Of a stretch of DNA of 44,507 nucleotides, positions 7,746 through 16,319 are shown piece by piece (the stretch's first letter is position 1; every line of letters begins with the position of its first letter). The stretch lies in NCBI GenBank assembly GCA_945866305.1, contig CAMBGS010000005.1:1-44507 (forward strand), given 5' to 3'. The notes below the pieces were generated by a model. The model was given only the letters and a program-made list of their open reading frames with translations, was not told the origin of the DNA and ran no database searches. This DNA comes from Bifidobacterium breve. GTDB taxonomy: Bacteria; Actinomycetota; Actinomycetes; Nanopelagicales; Nanopelagicaceae. A program made the position numbers and the translations under genes.

Positions 7746-9323
7746 TTACTTCTTCTTTGCGCCAAGAGCAGGTGTCTGCAGTACGGTGTATTGATCGTTA
7801 GCAGTCTGGTTTTGGAAGATTCCTGCAGGAAGACGTGATGCTCCCCAACCTGAACGCTGTCCGACCATAACGTGTGCTGACTCATCCCAGATCAATTGCT
7901 CGATCTTCTTGAGTACGGCTTGCTGTGCGGCCTTACCTTGCGCAGCATCGTAATCAACAATGAGTGAGTCATCAGACTTTGACTTTGACCAACCAGTCCA
8001 TGCACCCTTAGAGCCCATGTAAGTTGCAAGACCACCGCTCAACCATGTTGAACCGTAACCTGACAACTGAACTTCGAAGGTACCGTTATTTTGACCAGCA
8101 GCTCCGACAGCGTCTGGCTCAGCAGCAACAGTGGCAACAATGCCGATCTTTGCCCATTGTGACGCAACAACTGCCGCAGCATCAGCCCAACCTGGACGGT
8201 TGAATACGCTGAGACGGATATTAAATCCAGTAGTACCAGCCTCGGCCATAAGTGCCTTTGCCTTTACGAGATCCTGCTTAGTACCACCTGGCTTAACGCA
8301 TAGGTAGTTTGGGTGTGATGGGAAAGTTAGTGCGCAAGAAACCTTTACGTCACCATTAAATGCTAAGTCGCTAAATTGCTGGCGATCTAGAGCATATGAC
8401 ATCGCTTGACGCACCTTTGGATTAGCCCAAGGTGTACCAACTGACTTAACCAAGTTAAAGTCGATGCTGAAGTTACCGGCTAGCTGGAATGGCTGAGCAC
8501 GGAATACCTTCGTATCCTTCAGCTGATTTCGACCAATTGATGCTGGAAGGTCGAATGCATAATCAATTGTGCCTTGCTTAAGTGCAAGAACGCGAGTTAC
8601 AGGATCTGGTACTGCAAGGAAGCGAATTTCCTTCACCGCAGGCTTTGCCCAGTAGCTCTTATTGATATCTACTAGGAATTCATCAGAACCATCTACCCAC
8701 TTCTTGATTTTGAATGGGCCGGCGCTGAGTGGATTCTTCCAGTAATCAGGCTTTCCTTCAGCCTTGCTACGTGAGTTTACAACTCCGTAAATACCAGCAA
8801 GGGCGCGTGGGAAGTCAGAGAATGGTTCCTTTAATGTGTAAACAACAGTCTTTGCATCGCTTGCAACAACACTTGTTACAGAGTTAAATCCTGGAACGTT
8901 CTTCTGGCTGTACTCCCAACTAAATACCGCATCATCTGCAGTAACTGGTGTTACTCCATCTGAATACTTCATATTTCTAAGAGTCATTGTGTAAATAAGA
9001 CCATCACTTGACACTGTGTACTTGTCAACTAGATCTGGCTGTGCAACACCCTTGATGTCATAACGGAACATTTGTCCCTGAACTAAAAGTCTTGTTACGT
9101 AATTCGGATTACTTGTTCTACTTGGATTATTTGGGTCCAAAGTAACAACTTTACCGATCAAAGCTACAGTGATTAAATCACATTGTGCTTTTGTAATTGG
9201 AGTATTTACCTGACAATTCGCACCTTTCGCTGCGTGTGCAGGAGCAATTCCCACTAACAATCCCGCAGCCAGTGAGGTTGCGGTGAGAACTCCGATGAGT
9301 CCTCTCTTCATTGATACCTTCAT
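7746..9323 (-). CDS. Family-5 extracellular solute-binding protein (peptide/nickel-type ABC transporter)
   Basis: Sec signal MKVSMKRGLIGVLTATSLAAGLLVGIAPAHAA, then VTLDPNN..., YTMTLRNMKYSDGVTPVTADDAVFSWE..., GPFKIKKW, RQAMSYALDRQQF. Start set at 9323 rather than the 9443 ORF start, because the extension runs through a leader hairpin. Confidence 0.88.
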   Translation of the reverse strand: MKVSMKRGLIGVLTATSLAAGLLVGIAPAHAAKGANCQVNTPITKAQCDLITVALIGKVVTLDPNNPSRTSNPNYVTRLLVQGQMFRYDIKGVAQPDLVDKYTVSSDGLIYTMTLRNMKYSDGVTPVTADDAVFSWEYSQKNVPGFNSVTSVVASDAKTVVYTLKEPFSDFPRALAGIYGVVNSRSKAEGKPDYWKNPLSAGPFKIKKWVDGSDEFLVDINKSYWAKPAVKEIRFLAVPDPVTRVLALKQGTIDYAFDLPASIGRNQLKDTKVFRAQPFQLAGNFSIDFNLVKSVGTPWANPKVRQAMSYALDRQQFSDLAFNGDVKVSCALTFPSHPNYLCVKPGGTKQDLVKAKALMAEAGTTGFNIRLSVFNRPGWADAAAVVASQWAKIGIVATVAAEPDAVGAAGQNNGTFEVQLSGYGSTWLSGGLATYMGSKGAWTGWSKSKSDDSLIVDYDAAQGKAAQQAVLKKIEQLIWDESAHVMVGQRSGWGASRLPAGIFQNQTANDQYTVLQTPALGAKKK

Positions 9324-9361
9324 AGTGTCCTTTCCGGAGCACAAACATTGTCGAGTTGGCG

Positions 9362-9409
9362 GTGGCAACGTTTCCAATGGCGAATACACGCCTTCGGAAA
9401 CGTTCCCAC
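9362..9409. promoter_or_regulatory. Long inverted repeat/hairpin in the SBP leader; also contains two 12-bp AACGTT-centred imperfect palindromes
   Basis: GTGG-c-AACGTTTCC...GGCG-aataca-CGCC...GGAAACGTT-c-CCAC; minus-strand transcript can pair GTGGgAACGTTTCCGAaGGCG with CGCCaTTGGAAACGTTgCCAC. Confidence 0.7.
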
Positions 9410-9511
9410 GGTTGACGAACAGTACCCCGCAAAAAGGGGGCAAACAATGGTTTTGGGTGCAACGTTTTGATTAAGATTTTATAAAGATTTTGACGTAGGC
9501 AATGGGATTTG

Positions 9512-9534
9512 CTGGAAACAGATCTCTGTTCCAG
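9512..9534. promoter_or_regulatory. Near-perfect dyad CTGGA(A)ACAGA-TC-TCTGTTCCAG in the divergent intergenic region
   Basis: 10-bp arms with one bulged A and a 2-nt centre; read directly. Confidence 0.4.
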
Positions 9535-9632
9535 GGTCTTTCGCCCCTCGTAGGCAAAAAACGGCACTAACTCACCAGTAACTTCTCGGAAAATTTATGT
9601 AGGTAAAGTGAGGCTATGGCAAGGCAGCTCTC

Positions 9633-10889
9633 GTGAACCAAAACATGAATCAAAACGGGAATCAAAACATTAAGAGAACTCTTCCGAGCCCTAGCGCGCT
9701 AAGTGAACTACTTAAATTTAGAAAATTTGAATTCAATGGCAGAAAAAGAAGGCTTGCCGCAGCGCACACGATTTGGGATCTACGCGAAATCGCAAAAGCA
9801 CGAACTCCTAAAGGGCCATTTGATTACACCGACGGTGGCGCAGAATTAGAAATTTCGCTTAATCGATCTCGAAAAGTATTTAGCAACATTGAATTTGCGC
9901 CGAAGATTTTGCAAGATGTTTCAAGTATTTCAACGCAAGCAAAAGTACTTGGCAATACATTCGCTCTACCGTTTGGAATCGCTCCAACCGGTTTTACTCG
10001 GATGATGCATGCCGAAGGTGAGTTAGCAGTAGCAAAGGCGGCTGCTAAATATGGAATTCCATATTCTCTTTCAACTGTAGGAACAACTTCGATTGAAGAC
10101 ATTGTCTCGGCTGCGCCAAATGGCGTTAATTGGTTTCAGTTGTATATGTGGAAAGATCGCGGTGCATCGATGCAATTGGTTGAGCGAGCCAAACAAGCAG
10201 GTGTAACCAACCTGATTCTTACCGTTGATGTTCCAGTAGCTGGTGCGCGTTTGCGAGATGTTCGAAATGGCTTAACCGTTCCCCCAACATTGTCTTTGAG
10301 CACGATCATCGATGCCGTCCCTCGCCGAGAATGGTGGTGGAATTTTCTAACTACAAAACCCTTGGAATTTGCTTCCATGTCTAACTGGAACGGAACGGTG
10401 GCAGAGCTACTCGACTATATGTTTGATCCGACAATGACTTTTGATGATTTGAAATGGTTGCGTAAAAATTGGGATGGCACTTTAACCGTCAAGGGAATTC
10501 AAACCCTTGACGATGCCAAGAAAGCAGCTAGATATGGAGCCGATGCGGTGATTCTTTCTAATCACGGTGGGCGTCAACTAGACCGTGCTCCAGTTCCGCT
10601 GATGCTGGTAGAACAAGTGTCAAAGGAACTTAAGAAAGATGTGGAAGTTCATCTTGATTCAGGAATTATGAGTGGCGCTGACATAGTTGCGGCCATCGCA
10701 CTTGGCGCTGACTTCACCTACATCGGTAAGGCCTATCTTTATGGCTTGATGGCCGGCGGGCAAGAAGGCGTCGAGCGGTGCTTAACGATCATTGAATCTC
10801 AAATAATTAGAACGATGAAATTACTGGGCGCAAAAGACCTTAGAGAGCTAACTCCCAAGCAGGTAAAGATCTTGGACCGCCTGCAATAA
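9633..10889 (+). CDS. FMN-dependent alpha-hydroxy-acid oxidizing enzyme (LldD/glycolate oxidase family)
   Basis: PFGIAPTGFTRMMHAEGE, YSLSTVGTTSIEDI, NWFQLYMWKD, LTVDVPVAGARLRDVRNG, AVILSNHGGRQLDRAP, DSGIMSGADIVAAIALGAD. Start GTG 9633 or ATG 9645. Confidence 0.92.
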   Translation: MNQNMNQNGNQNIKRTLPSPSALSELLKFRKFEFNGRKRRLAAAHTIWDLREIAKARTPKGPFDYTDGGAELEISLNRSRKVFSNIEFAPKILQDVSSISTQAKVLGNTFALPFGIAPTGFTRMMHAEGELAVAKAAAKYGIPYSLSTVGTTSIEDIVSAAPNGVNWFQLYMWKDRGASMQLVERAKQAGVTNLILTVDVPVAGARLRDVRNGLTVPPTLSLSTIIDAVPRREWWWNFLTTKPLEFASMSNWNGTVAELLDYMFDPTMTFDDLKWLRKNWDGTLTVKGIQTLDDAKKAARYGADAVILSNHGGRQLDRAPVPLMLVEQVSKELKKDVEVHLDSGIMSGADIVAAIALGADFTYIGKAYLYGLMAGGQEGVERCLTIIESQIIRTMKLLGAKDLRELTPKQVKILDRLQ

Positions 10890-10962
10890 ATCTTGTCTCA
10901 AGGCATTCTGTTCGATTATCTAGGCGTTTAAATGTTTGGGGCTAAAGTAATAGGATGGGCCT

Positions 10963-12453
10963 ATGACTACCACCGTGAATCACTGGATTGATAATAAAGA
11001 ATTTGTAAGCACCTCAGGTCGCACCGCACCTGTTTATGACCCAGCGCTCGGTGTCGAGACAAAGCGCGTGGCACTGGCAAATGACGCCGAGATTAACGCA
11101 GCTATTGCCGCAGCGAAGAAAGCATTTCCGGGTTGGTCAAAGACTTCACTTGCAGCACGTCAGCAAGTCATCTTCAAATTCCGTGAATTGTTAAATGCTA
11201 AAAAGGGCGAACTCGCAGAGATCATCACTAGCGAGCACGGCAAAGTTTTATCAGACGCCCTTGGTGAAATTACACGTGGTCAAGAAGTAGTCGAATTTGC
11301 AGTTGGAATGCCGCAATTAATTAAGGGTTACTACTCTGAAAATGTTTCAACTGGTGTCGATGTTTACTCAACTCGCCAAGCACTTGGCGTTGTCGGAATC
11401 ATCTCTCCTTTCAACTTTCCCGCAATGGTGCCGATGTGGTTCTTCCCAATTGCAATCGCTGCCGGAAATACCGTTGTCTTAAAGCCATCTGAAAAAGATC
11501 CATCGGCATCAATATGGATAGCCAAGCTTTGGAAAGAAGCAGGTCTGCCAGATGGTGTCTTTAACGTACTAAATGGCGATAAAGAATCTGTAGATGGATT
11601 ACTCCACTCCCCTGATGTTGAGGCGATTTCATTCGTTGGCTCAACTCCTATTGCACGCTATATCTATGAAGAGTGCGCAAAGGCTGGCAAGCGCGTGCAA
11701 TCACTAGGCGGGGCGAAGAACCACATGTTGGTATTGCCTGATGCTGATCTGGAACTTGTTGCGGATTCTGCAATCAACGCTGGCTTCGGCTCTGCAGGCG
11801 AACGCTGTATGGCGATCTCAGTTGTGGTTGCAGTTGAACCAGTGGCAGATGCGCTGATCGAAAAGATTGTTACTCGAATGGATAAATTACGCACTGGTGA
11901 TGGTCGCCGCGGCTGCGATATGGGACCACTTGTTACTAAAGAGCACCGCGACAAAGTCGCTGGATACATAGAGGTTGCAACCAAAGATGGCGCAAAGGTT
12001 GTTGTTGATGGCCGTAATGTAAAAGCAGATGGTGAATCTGCTGGATTCTGGCTTGGACCAACCTTGATCGATAACGTCCCAACTACATCTAGCGTTTATA
12101 AGGATGAAATCTTCGGACCCGTCCTATCTATTGTGCGCGTTAAGTCATATGAAGAAGGCGTTGCGCTAATTAATAGCGGCGCTTTCGGTAACGGAACAGC
12201 GATCTTCACAAACGATGGTGGCGCTGCACGCCGCTTCCAGAATGAAATTCAAGTGGGAATGATTGGAATCAACGTGCCAATTCCTGTGCCGGTTGCTTAC
12301 TACTCATTTGGTGGTTGGAAGCAATCACTCTTTGGCGATACCAAAGCGCACGGAGAAGAAGGAGTTCACTTCTTTACTCGTGGCAAAGCGATTACAAGTC
12401 GTTGGCTTGATCCAAGCCACGGTGGCATCAATCTCGGATTCCCACAAAATTAA
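10963..12453 (+). CDS. mmsA: CoA-acylating methylmalonate-semialdehyde dehydrogenase
   Basis: NHWIDNKEF..., GIISPFNFPAMVPMWFFP, SFVGSTPIARYIYE, FGSAGERCMAISV, SLFGDTKAHGEEGVHFFTRGKAITSRW typical of MmsA/IolA. Confidence 0.93.
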   Translation: MTTTVNHWIDNKEFVSTSGRTAPVYDPALGVETKRVALANDAEINAAIAAAKKAFPGWSKTSLAARQQVIFKFRELLNAKKGELAEIITSEHGKVLSDALGEITRGQEVVEFAVGMPQLIKGYYSENVSTGVDVYSTRQALGVVGIISPFNFPAMVPMWFFPIAIAAGNTVVLKPSEKDPSASIWIAKLWKEAGLPDGVFNVLNGDKESVDGLLHSPDVEAISFVGSTPIARYIYEECAKAGKRVQSLGGAKNHMLVLPDADLELVADSAINAGFGSAGERCMAISVVVAVEPVADALIEKIVTRMDKLRTGDGRRGCDMGPLVTKEHRDKVAGYIEVATKDGAKVVVDGRNVKADGESAGFWLGPTLIDNVPTTSSVYKDEIFGPVLSIVRVKSYEEGVALINSGAFGNGTAIFTNDGGAARRFQNEIQVGMIGINVPIPVPVAYYSFGGWKQSLFGDTKAHGEEGVHFFTRGKAITSRWLDPSHGGINLGFPQN

Positions 12454-12485
12454 TTAAGAATTAGCGTAGAAAGGCAGGGTTTATT

Positions 12486-14405
12486 ATGGCCACTCGCAAG
12501 ATGAGCGTTGGACAGGCGATTATTGAATTCCTGTCACATCAATACACCGTCGACGGTGACCACCGCGAACGCACTATTGCCGGAGTCTTTGGAATTTTTG
12601 GCCACGGCAACGTGGCAGGAATTGGGCAAGCGCTAAAGCAACTCTCCACAACGAACCCTGGTCTAATGCCGTATCACCAAGCGCGAAATGAACAAGCAAT
12701 GGTTCATGAATCATCTGCCTATGCGCGCATGACACGTCGCCGCTCAACATTTGCTTGTGCATCATCTGTCGGTCCTGGTGCAACAAATATGTTGACTGGT
12801 GCTGCGGTTGCTACAACCAATCGCCTGCCAGTTCTATTGTTTCCAGCCGATACCTTTGCAAATCGAGCAGCCGATCCGGTGCTGCAGCAATTAGAACAAC
12901 CATATGACCTTTCTATTTCAGTAAACGATGCCTTCAAACCTCTCTCTAAATTCTTTGATCGCATAAATCGTCCAGAACAAATCTTTAGTTCACTGCTTGG
13001 TGCGATGCGCGTGCTCACAGATCCTGCTGAAACTGGCGCAGTCACTATCTGCCTGCCCGAAGATGTGCAGGCAGAGACAATTGAGGTTCCGGAAGAATTC
13101 TTAGCTGATCGTGAATGGCATATCCGTCGACCTCGTCCAGACATTGGCCTTTCTGCCGTTGCCGCCCGAGCGATTGCTAATTCAAAGAAACCATTTATCG
13201 TCGCCGGCGGCGGAATCATTTACTCAGATGCCCACGCTGCCTTAGCCAAATTTGCAGAAGCAACCGGAATTCCAGTTGGAGTATCACAGGCCGGAATGGG
13301 TTCACTTGCCTGGGATCATCCACAAATGTGTGGTTCGGTTGGTGCAACAGGCACGACCGCTGCAAACCGGTTGGCTAAAGATGCTGATGTAGTAATCGGA
13401 ATTGGAACTCGTTACAGCGATTTCACGACTGCTTCACGCAGTATCTTCCAGAACCCAGATGTGAAGTTTATAAATATAAATGTGACTGCCTTCGATGCTT
13501 TTAAGCACGGTAGCGCAATTCCAGTAGTTGCAGATGCGCGAACTGCGTTAGAAGAGCTAACTCAAGAGTTATTCAAATTTAAAGTCTCTGCAGATTATTC
13601 AAAGCAGATTGCCGATGAGAACAAGGTTTGGGATGCCATCGTCGATGCCGCATTTGTCGATCAGAAAATAGCTAAACCCAGCCAGAGCGAAATAATCGGT
13701 GCAGTTCAAGCAGCGACCGACCCACGCGATGTTTTAGTCGGCGCAGCCGGTTCTCTTCCAGGAGATCTCCACAAATTATGGCGTGTGCGCGATCCACTTG
13801 GTTATCACATGGAATATGCCTTTTCTTGTATGGGCTATGAAATCGCCGCCGGACTTGGTGTTGCTCGCGCAGATTCAACACGCACACCGGTGGTAATGAT
13901 GGGCGATGGGTCATATTTAATGATGCATACCGAGCTGGTTACTGCAGTGGCCGAAGGTTTGAAATTCATCGTGGTGCTAGTGCAGAACCACGGTTACGCC
14001 TCGATTGGTCATTTATCTGAAGATATCGGCTCGCAAAGATACGGAACTAAATATCGCTTCCGTGATGCCAAATCAAATAACCACGAATCAGGTGAAGTTC
14101 TACCTATAGACCTAGCAACTAATGCTGAAAGTCTTGGAATGAATGTAATTCGTATTGCCGAAAGCCCAAATGCGATCGCGGACTTGAGTGCTGCGATGAA
14201 GGTTGCGAAAGCGCATCCAACTGCAACTTTGATCCATATAAATAGTGATCCACTGCTTTATGCCCCAGGAGGCGAAGCTTGGTGGGAAGTTCCAATTCCA
14301 GAAGTATCCACTCTAGAATCAACTCAAAAGGCTTATGCTAATTATAAAGAAGCGCGCAAGGCGCAGAAAAAGTATTTAGGTAAAGGTTCGATAGAGCGCA
14401 ATTAA
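12486..14405 (+). CDS. iolD: 3D-(3,5/4)-trihydroxycyclohexane-1,2-dione acylhydrolase (ThDP-dependent)
   Basis: GVFGIFGHGNVAGIGQAL, CASSVGPGATNMLTGAAVATTNRLPVLLFPAD, MEYAFSCMGYEIAAGLGVARA...VVMMGDGSYLMMHTELVTA. Confidence 0.93.
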   Translation: MATRKMSVGQAIIEFLSHQYTVDGDHRERTIAGVFGIFGHGNVAGIGQALKQLSTTNPGLMPYHQARNEQAMVHESSAYARMTRRRSTFACASSVGPGATNMLTGAAVATTNRLPVLLFPADTFANRAADPVLQQLEQPYDLSISVNDAFKPLSKFFDRINRPEQIFSSLLGAMRVLTDPAETGAVTICLPEDVQAETIEVPEEFLADREWHIRRPRPDIGLSAVAARAIANSKKPFIVAGGGIIYSDAHAALAKFAEATGIPVGVSQAGMGSLAWDHPQMCGSVGATGTTAANRLAKDADVVIGIGTRYSDFTTASRSIFQNPDVKFININVTAFDAFKHGSAIPVVADARTALEELTQELFKFKVSADYSKQIADENKVWDAIVDAAFVDQKIAKPSQSEIIGAVQAATDPRDVLVGAAGSLPGDLHKLWRVRDPLGYHMEYAFSCMGYEIAAGLGVARADSTRTPVVMMGDGSYLMMHTELVTAVAEGLKFIVVLVQNHGYASIGHLSEDIGSQRYGTKYRFRDAKSNNHESGEVLPIDLATNAESLGMNVIRIAESPNAIADLSAAMKVAKAHPTATLIHINSDPLLYAPGGEAWWEVPIPEVSTLESTQKAYANYKEARKAQKKYLGKGSIERN

Positions 14406-14899
14406 ACGTAGCTTACTTCGCGGAAAGTACGTTTTATTGACAAGGTGAACTTGTCATCTTTGGGATCGGCAACACGAAAGAAGCAAACTATCTTTTTGCC
14501 GTACTTCTTCTCCTCGGCACCTGGATCTGGAAAGAAATATCCATAAGTAAGCGAGCTTGGCAAATCTTTCTGGCCAAGTAAGGAATTCAGCGCTGCTTTA
14601 TCGCAAGCCGAACCAGCTTCTTTCTTCGCAGCGTCAGAATTTAAATCTTTCGCCTTTAATTTTCCAGTGTAGAAAACTTCGTAATGGTGAGCGGAGGTGC
14701 AACTAGTTGAATACAGCGTCTTGTAATTTGTATCGCTCCATTTGCTCGCCTTATCAGGTGACTTGTTGGCCGAGTAACAACCTAGTTTCAGCTCCAGATA
14801 GAAAGTTCCTTTGCCTAACGCTTGCGCGGGAAACGCGCTTAACAAACTTAGAGCAAAACCAAAAGTGAGACAGAGAATAAGAAACTTCTTAATCTCCAC
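14402..14899 (-). CDS. Secreted protein resembling the actinobacterial Septum_form domain
   Basis: Signal peptide ...FLILCLTFGFALSLLSAFPAQALG, paired cysteines, LGCYSANKS...TSCTSAHHYEVFYTG motif. Overlaps iolD tail-to-tail by 4 nt. Confidence 0.6.
   Translation of the reverse strand: MEIKKFLILCLTFGFALSLLSAFPAQALGKGTFYLELKLGCYSANKSPDKASKWSDTNYKTLYSTSCTSAHHYEVFYTGKLKAKDLNSDAAKKEAGSACDKAALNSLLGQKDLPSSLTYGYFFPDPGAEEKKYGKKIVCFFRVADPKDDKFTLSIKRTFREVSYV
14404..14434. terminator. Possible bidirectional hairpin at convergent gene ends (AAACGTA...TACGTTT)
   Basis: 7-bp outer stem read directly, overlapping the shared stop codons. Confidence 0.3.
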
Positions 14900-14988
14900 G
14901 CTCTGCCACCTCTTTGATCGTGATGGCGGGCGGGCTGGCATGAGCGTAATCATAGGACCTAACCCTCAACCTCACCTTTGCATTTCTG

Positions 14989-15017
14989 TTGCACGACACG
15001 AGTGACTTATTTAATCT
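14989..15017 (+). promoter_or_regulatory. Weak sigma70-like promoter candidate (TTGCAC-17 nt-TAATCT) for the BMP/Nup operon
   Basis: Spacing exact, but hexamers imperfect; upstream of 15114 start. Confidence 0.25.
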
Positions 15018-15113
15018 ATTCGAGCAGTTGTGTTACTTCTTCACTGGACTACTCTTTGTCTCACCCAGAAAGTATGGATTGGTTATTCGACTAATCCCTC
15101 GAGAGGAGCACAA

Positions 15114-16163
15114 TTGTTTAAGAAATTTAAGAAGATTGCTGCAGCAACTGCCGCAGCAGGTCTACTAGGGCTAGCGCTAAGTGCATGCTCAACAGCAGAA
15201 AAGGCAGCAACCGAAGCAGATTGCGGTACTGAAAAAGCATTTTGTATTGGTGTTGTAACAGATCTTGGAAAAGTTGACGATAAGTCATTTAACCAAGCTG
15301 CTTGGGAAGGCGCACTAGCCGGAGCAGAATCAACCGGTGGATTCGCTAAGTATGTAGAAACAACAGATTCAAAGGATTATGCAAAGAACATTGCTCTCTT
15401 TGGAGACAAGGGTTACAACGTAATCGTTACTGTTGGATTCTTGATGGCTGAAGCAACTGTTGCTGCAGCAGCAAAATATCCTGATGTTAAGTTTGTTGGC
15501 GTAGATCAATTCAACGGAACAGATGCGGCTAACGTAACTGGTCTAATCTTTGATGAAGATCGCGCTGGCTTCCTTGCAGGTTACTTGGCCGGAAACCTCA
15601 CCAAGAGCGACAAAATTGGTGGCGTACTTGGTATGAAGGAAGTACCACCAGTTCGCAAGTTCGGTGAAGGTTATGAAGCTGGAATTGCTTACGCAGCCAA
15701 GGAACTAGGCAAGACAATCAAGTCATCTGTTATCTACCACGCAGCTGGAGATACAGCATTCAACGATCCAGCATGGGGTGCATCAACTGCTTCTCAATTG
15801 CTAGGTCAGGGATTTGACGTGATCTTCGGTGCAGGTGGAAACACAGGTAACGGAGCGATCACAAAGGTTGCTCAGACAGCCGGTGCATTCTGTATCGGTG
15901 TGGACATCGACCAGTGGAACACAGTCCCAGAAGCTCAGCCTTGCTTGGTTACATCAGCCGAGAAGAAGCTAGTTAAGGGTGTAACCGATCTAGTTATCGC
16001 CGCTAAAGATGGAACCATCGCAGCCGGTAACTTCGTTGGTCAAGTTGGTCTATCTGACTACCACGATCTAGCAAGTTCAGTTTCACAAGAAATCCAGGAC
16101 AAGGTCTCTGCAATTACTGAGAAGATCATTTCTGGTGAATTGGCAACTGGCGTAAAGCCATAA
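15114..16163 (+). CDS. BMP family (PnrA/BmpA-like) nucleoside-type ABC transporter substrate-binding lipoprotein
   Basis: MFKKFKKIAAATAAAGLLGLALSAC lipobox; IGVVTDLGKVDDKSFNQAAWEG; GVDIDQWN. TTG start at 15114 with GAGGAG RBS; the ORF-track start 15030 lies upstream of the signal peptide. Confidence 0.92.
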   Translation: MFKKFKKIAAATAAAGLLGLALSACSTAEKAATEADCGTEKAFCIGVVTDLGKVDDKSFNQAAWEGALAGAESTGGFAKYVETTDSKDYAKNIALFGDKGYNVIVTVGFLMAEATVAAAAKYPDVKFVGVDQFNGTDAANVTGLIFDEDRAGFLAGYLAGNLTKSDKIGGVLGMKEVPPVRKFGEGYEAGIAYAAKELGKTIKSSVIYHAAGDTAFNDPAWGASTASQLLGQGFDVIFGAGGNTGNGAITKVAQTAGAFCIGVDIDQWNTVPEAQPCLVTSAEKKLVKGVTDLVIAAKDGTIAAGNFVGQVGLSDYHDLASSVSQEIQDKVSAITEKIISGELATGVKP

Positions 16164-16206
16164 CCAATATAAATACATAGAAATATGTAAATATAGGTGA
16201 GTAGTT

Positions 16207-16238
16207 CGAATGGGTGCGCAGCGATGCGCACCCATTCG
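16207..16238 (+). terminator. Perfect 14-bp stem-loop between SBP and permease genes
   Basis: CGAATGGGTGCGCA-GCGA-TGCGCACCCATTCG read directly; no strong T-tract, so attenuator/3'-stabiliser is as likely as terminator. Confidence 0.75.
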
Positions 16239-16319
16239 ACGCTCTATAGAAATTTGAGATTAGCGGCTAGAGTTGAGATATATAAAAATTTACTTTTCGA
16301 GTATTTCCCGCACTAGAAA

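Noticed and set aside
9424-9440. Small CCCC...GGGG hairpin in the SBP upstream region
   Set aside because: 4-bp stem only; likely chance in a C/G run.
9324-9567. N-terminal extension of the SBP ORF and overlapping leader ORFs on both strands
   Set aside because: They run through the inverted repeat and precede a clear signal peptide; better explained as untranslated leader.
15030-15113. Upstream extension of the BMP lipoprotein ORF
   Set aside because: Sequence before the TTG at 15114 lacks signal features and contains the RBS.
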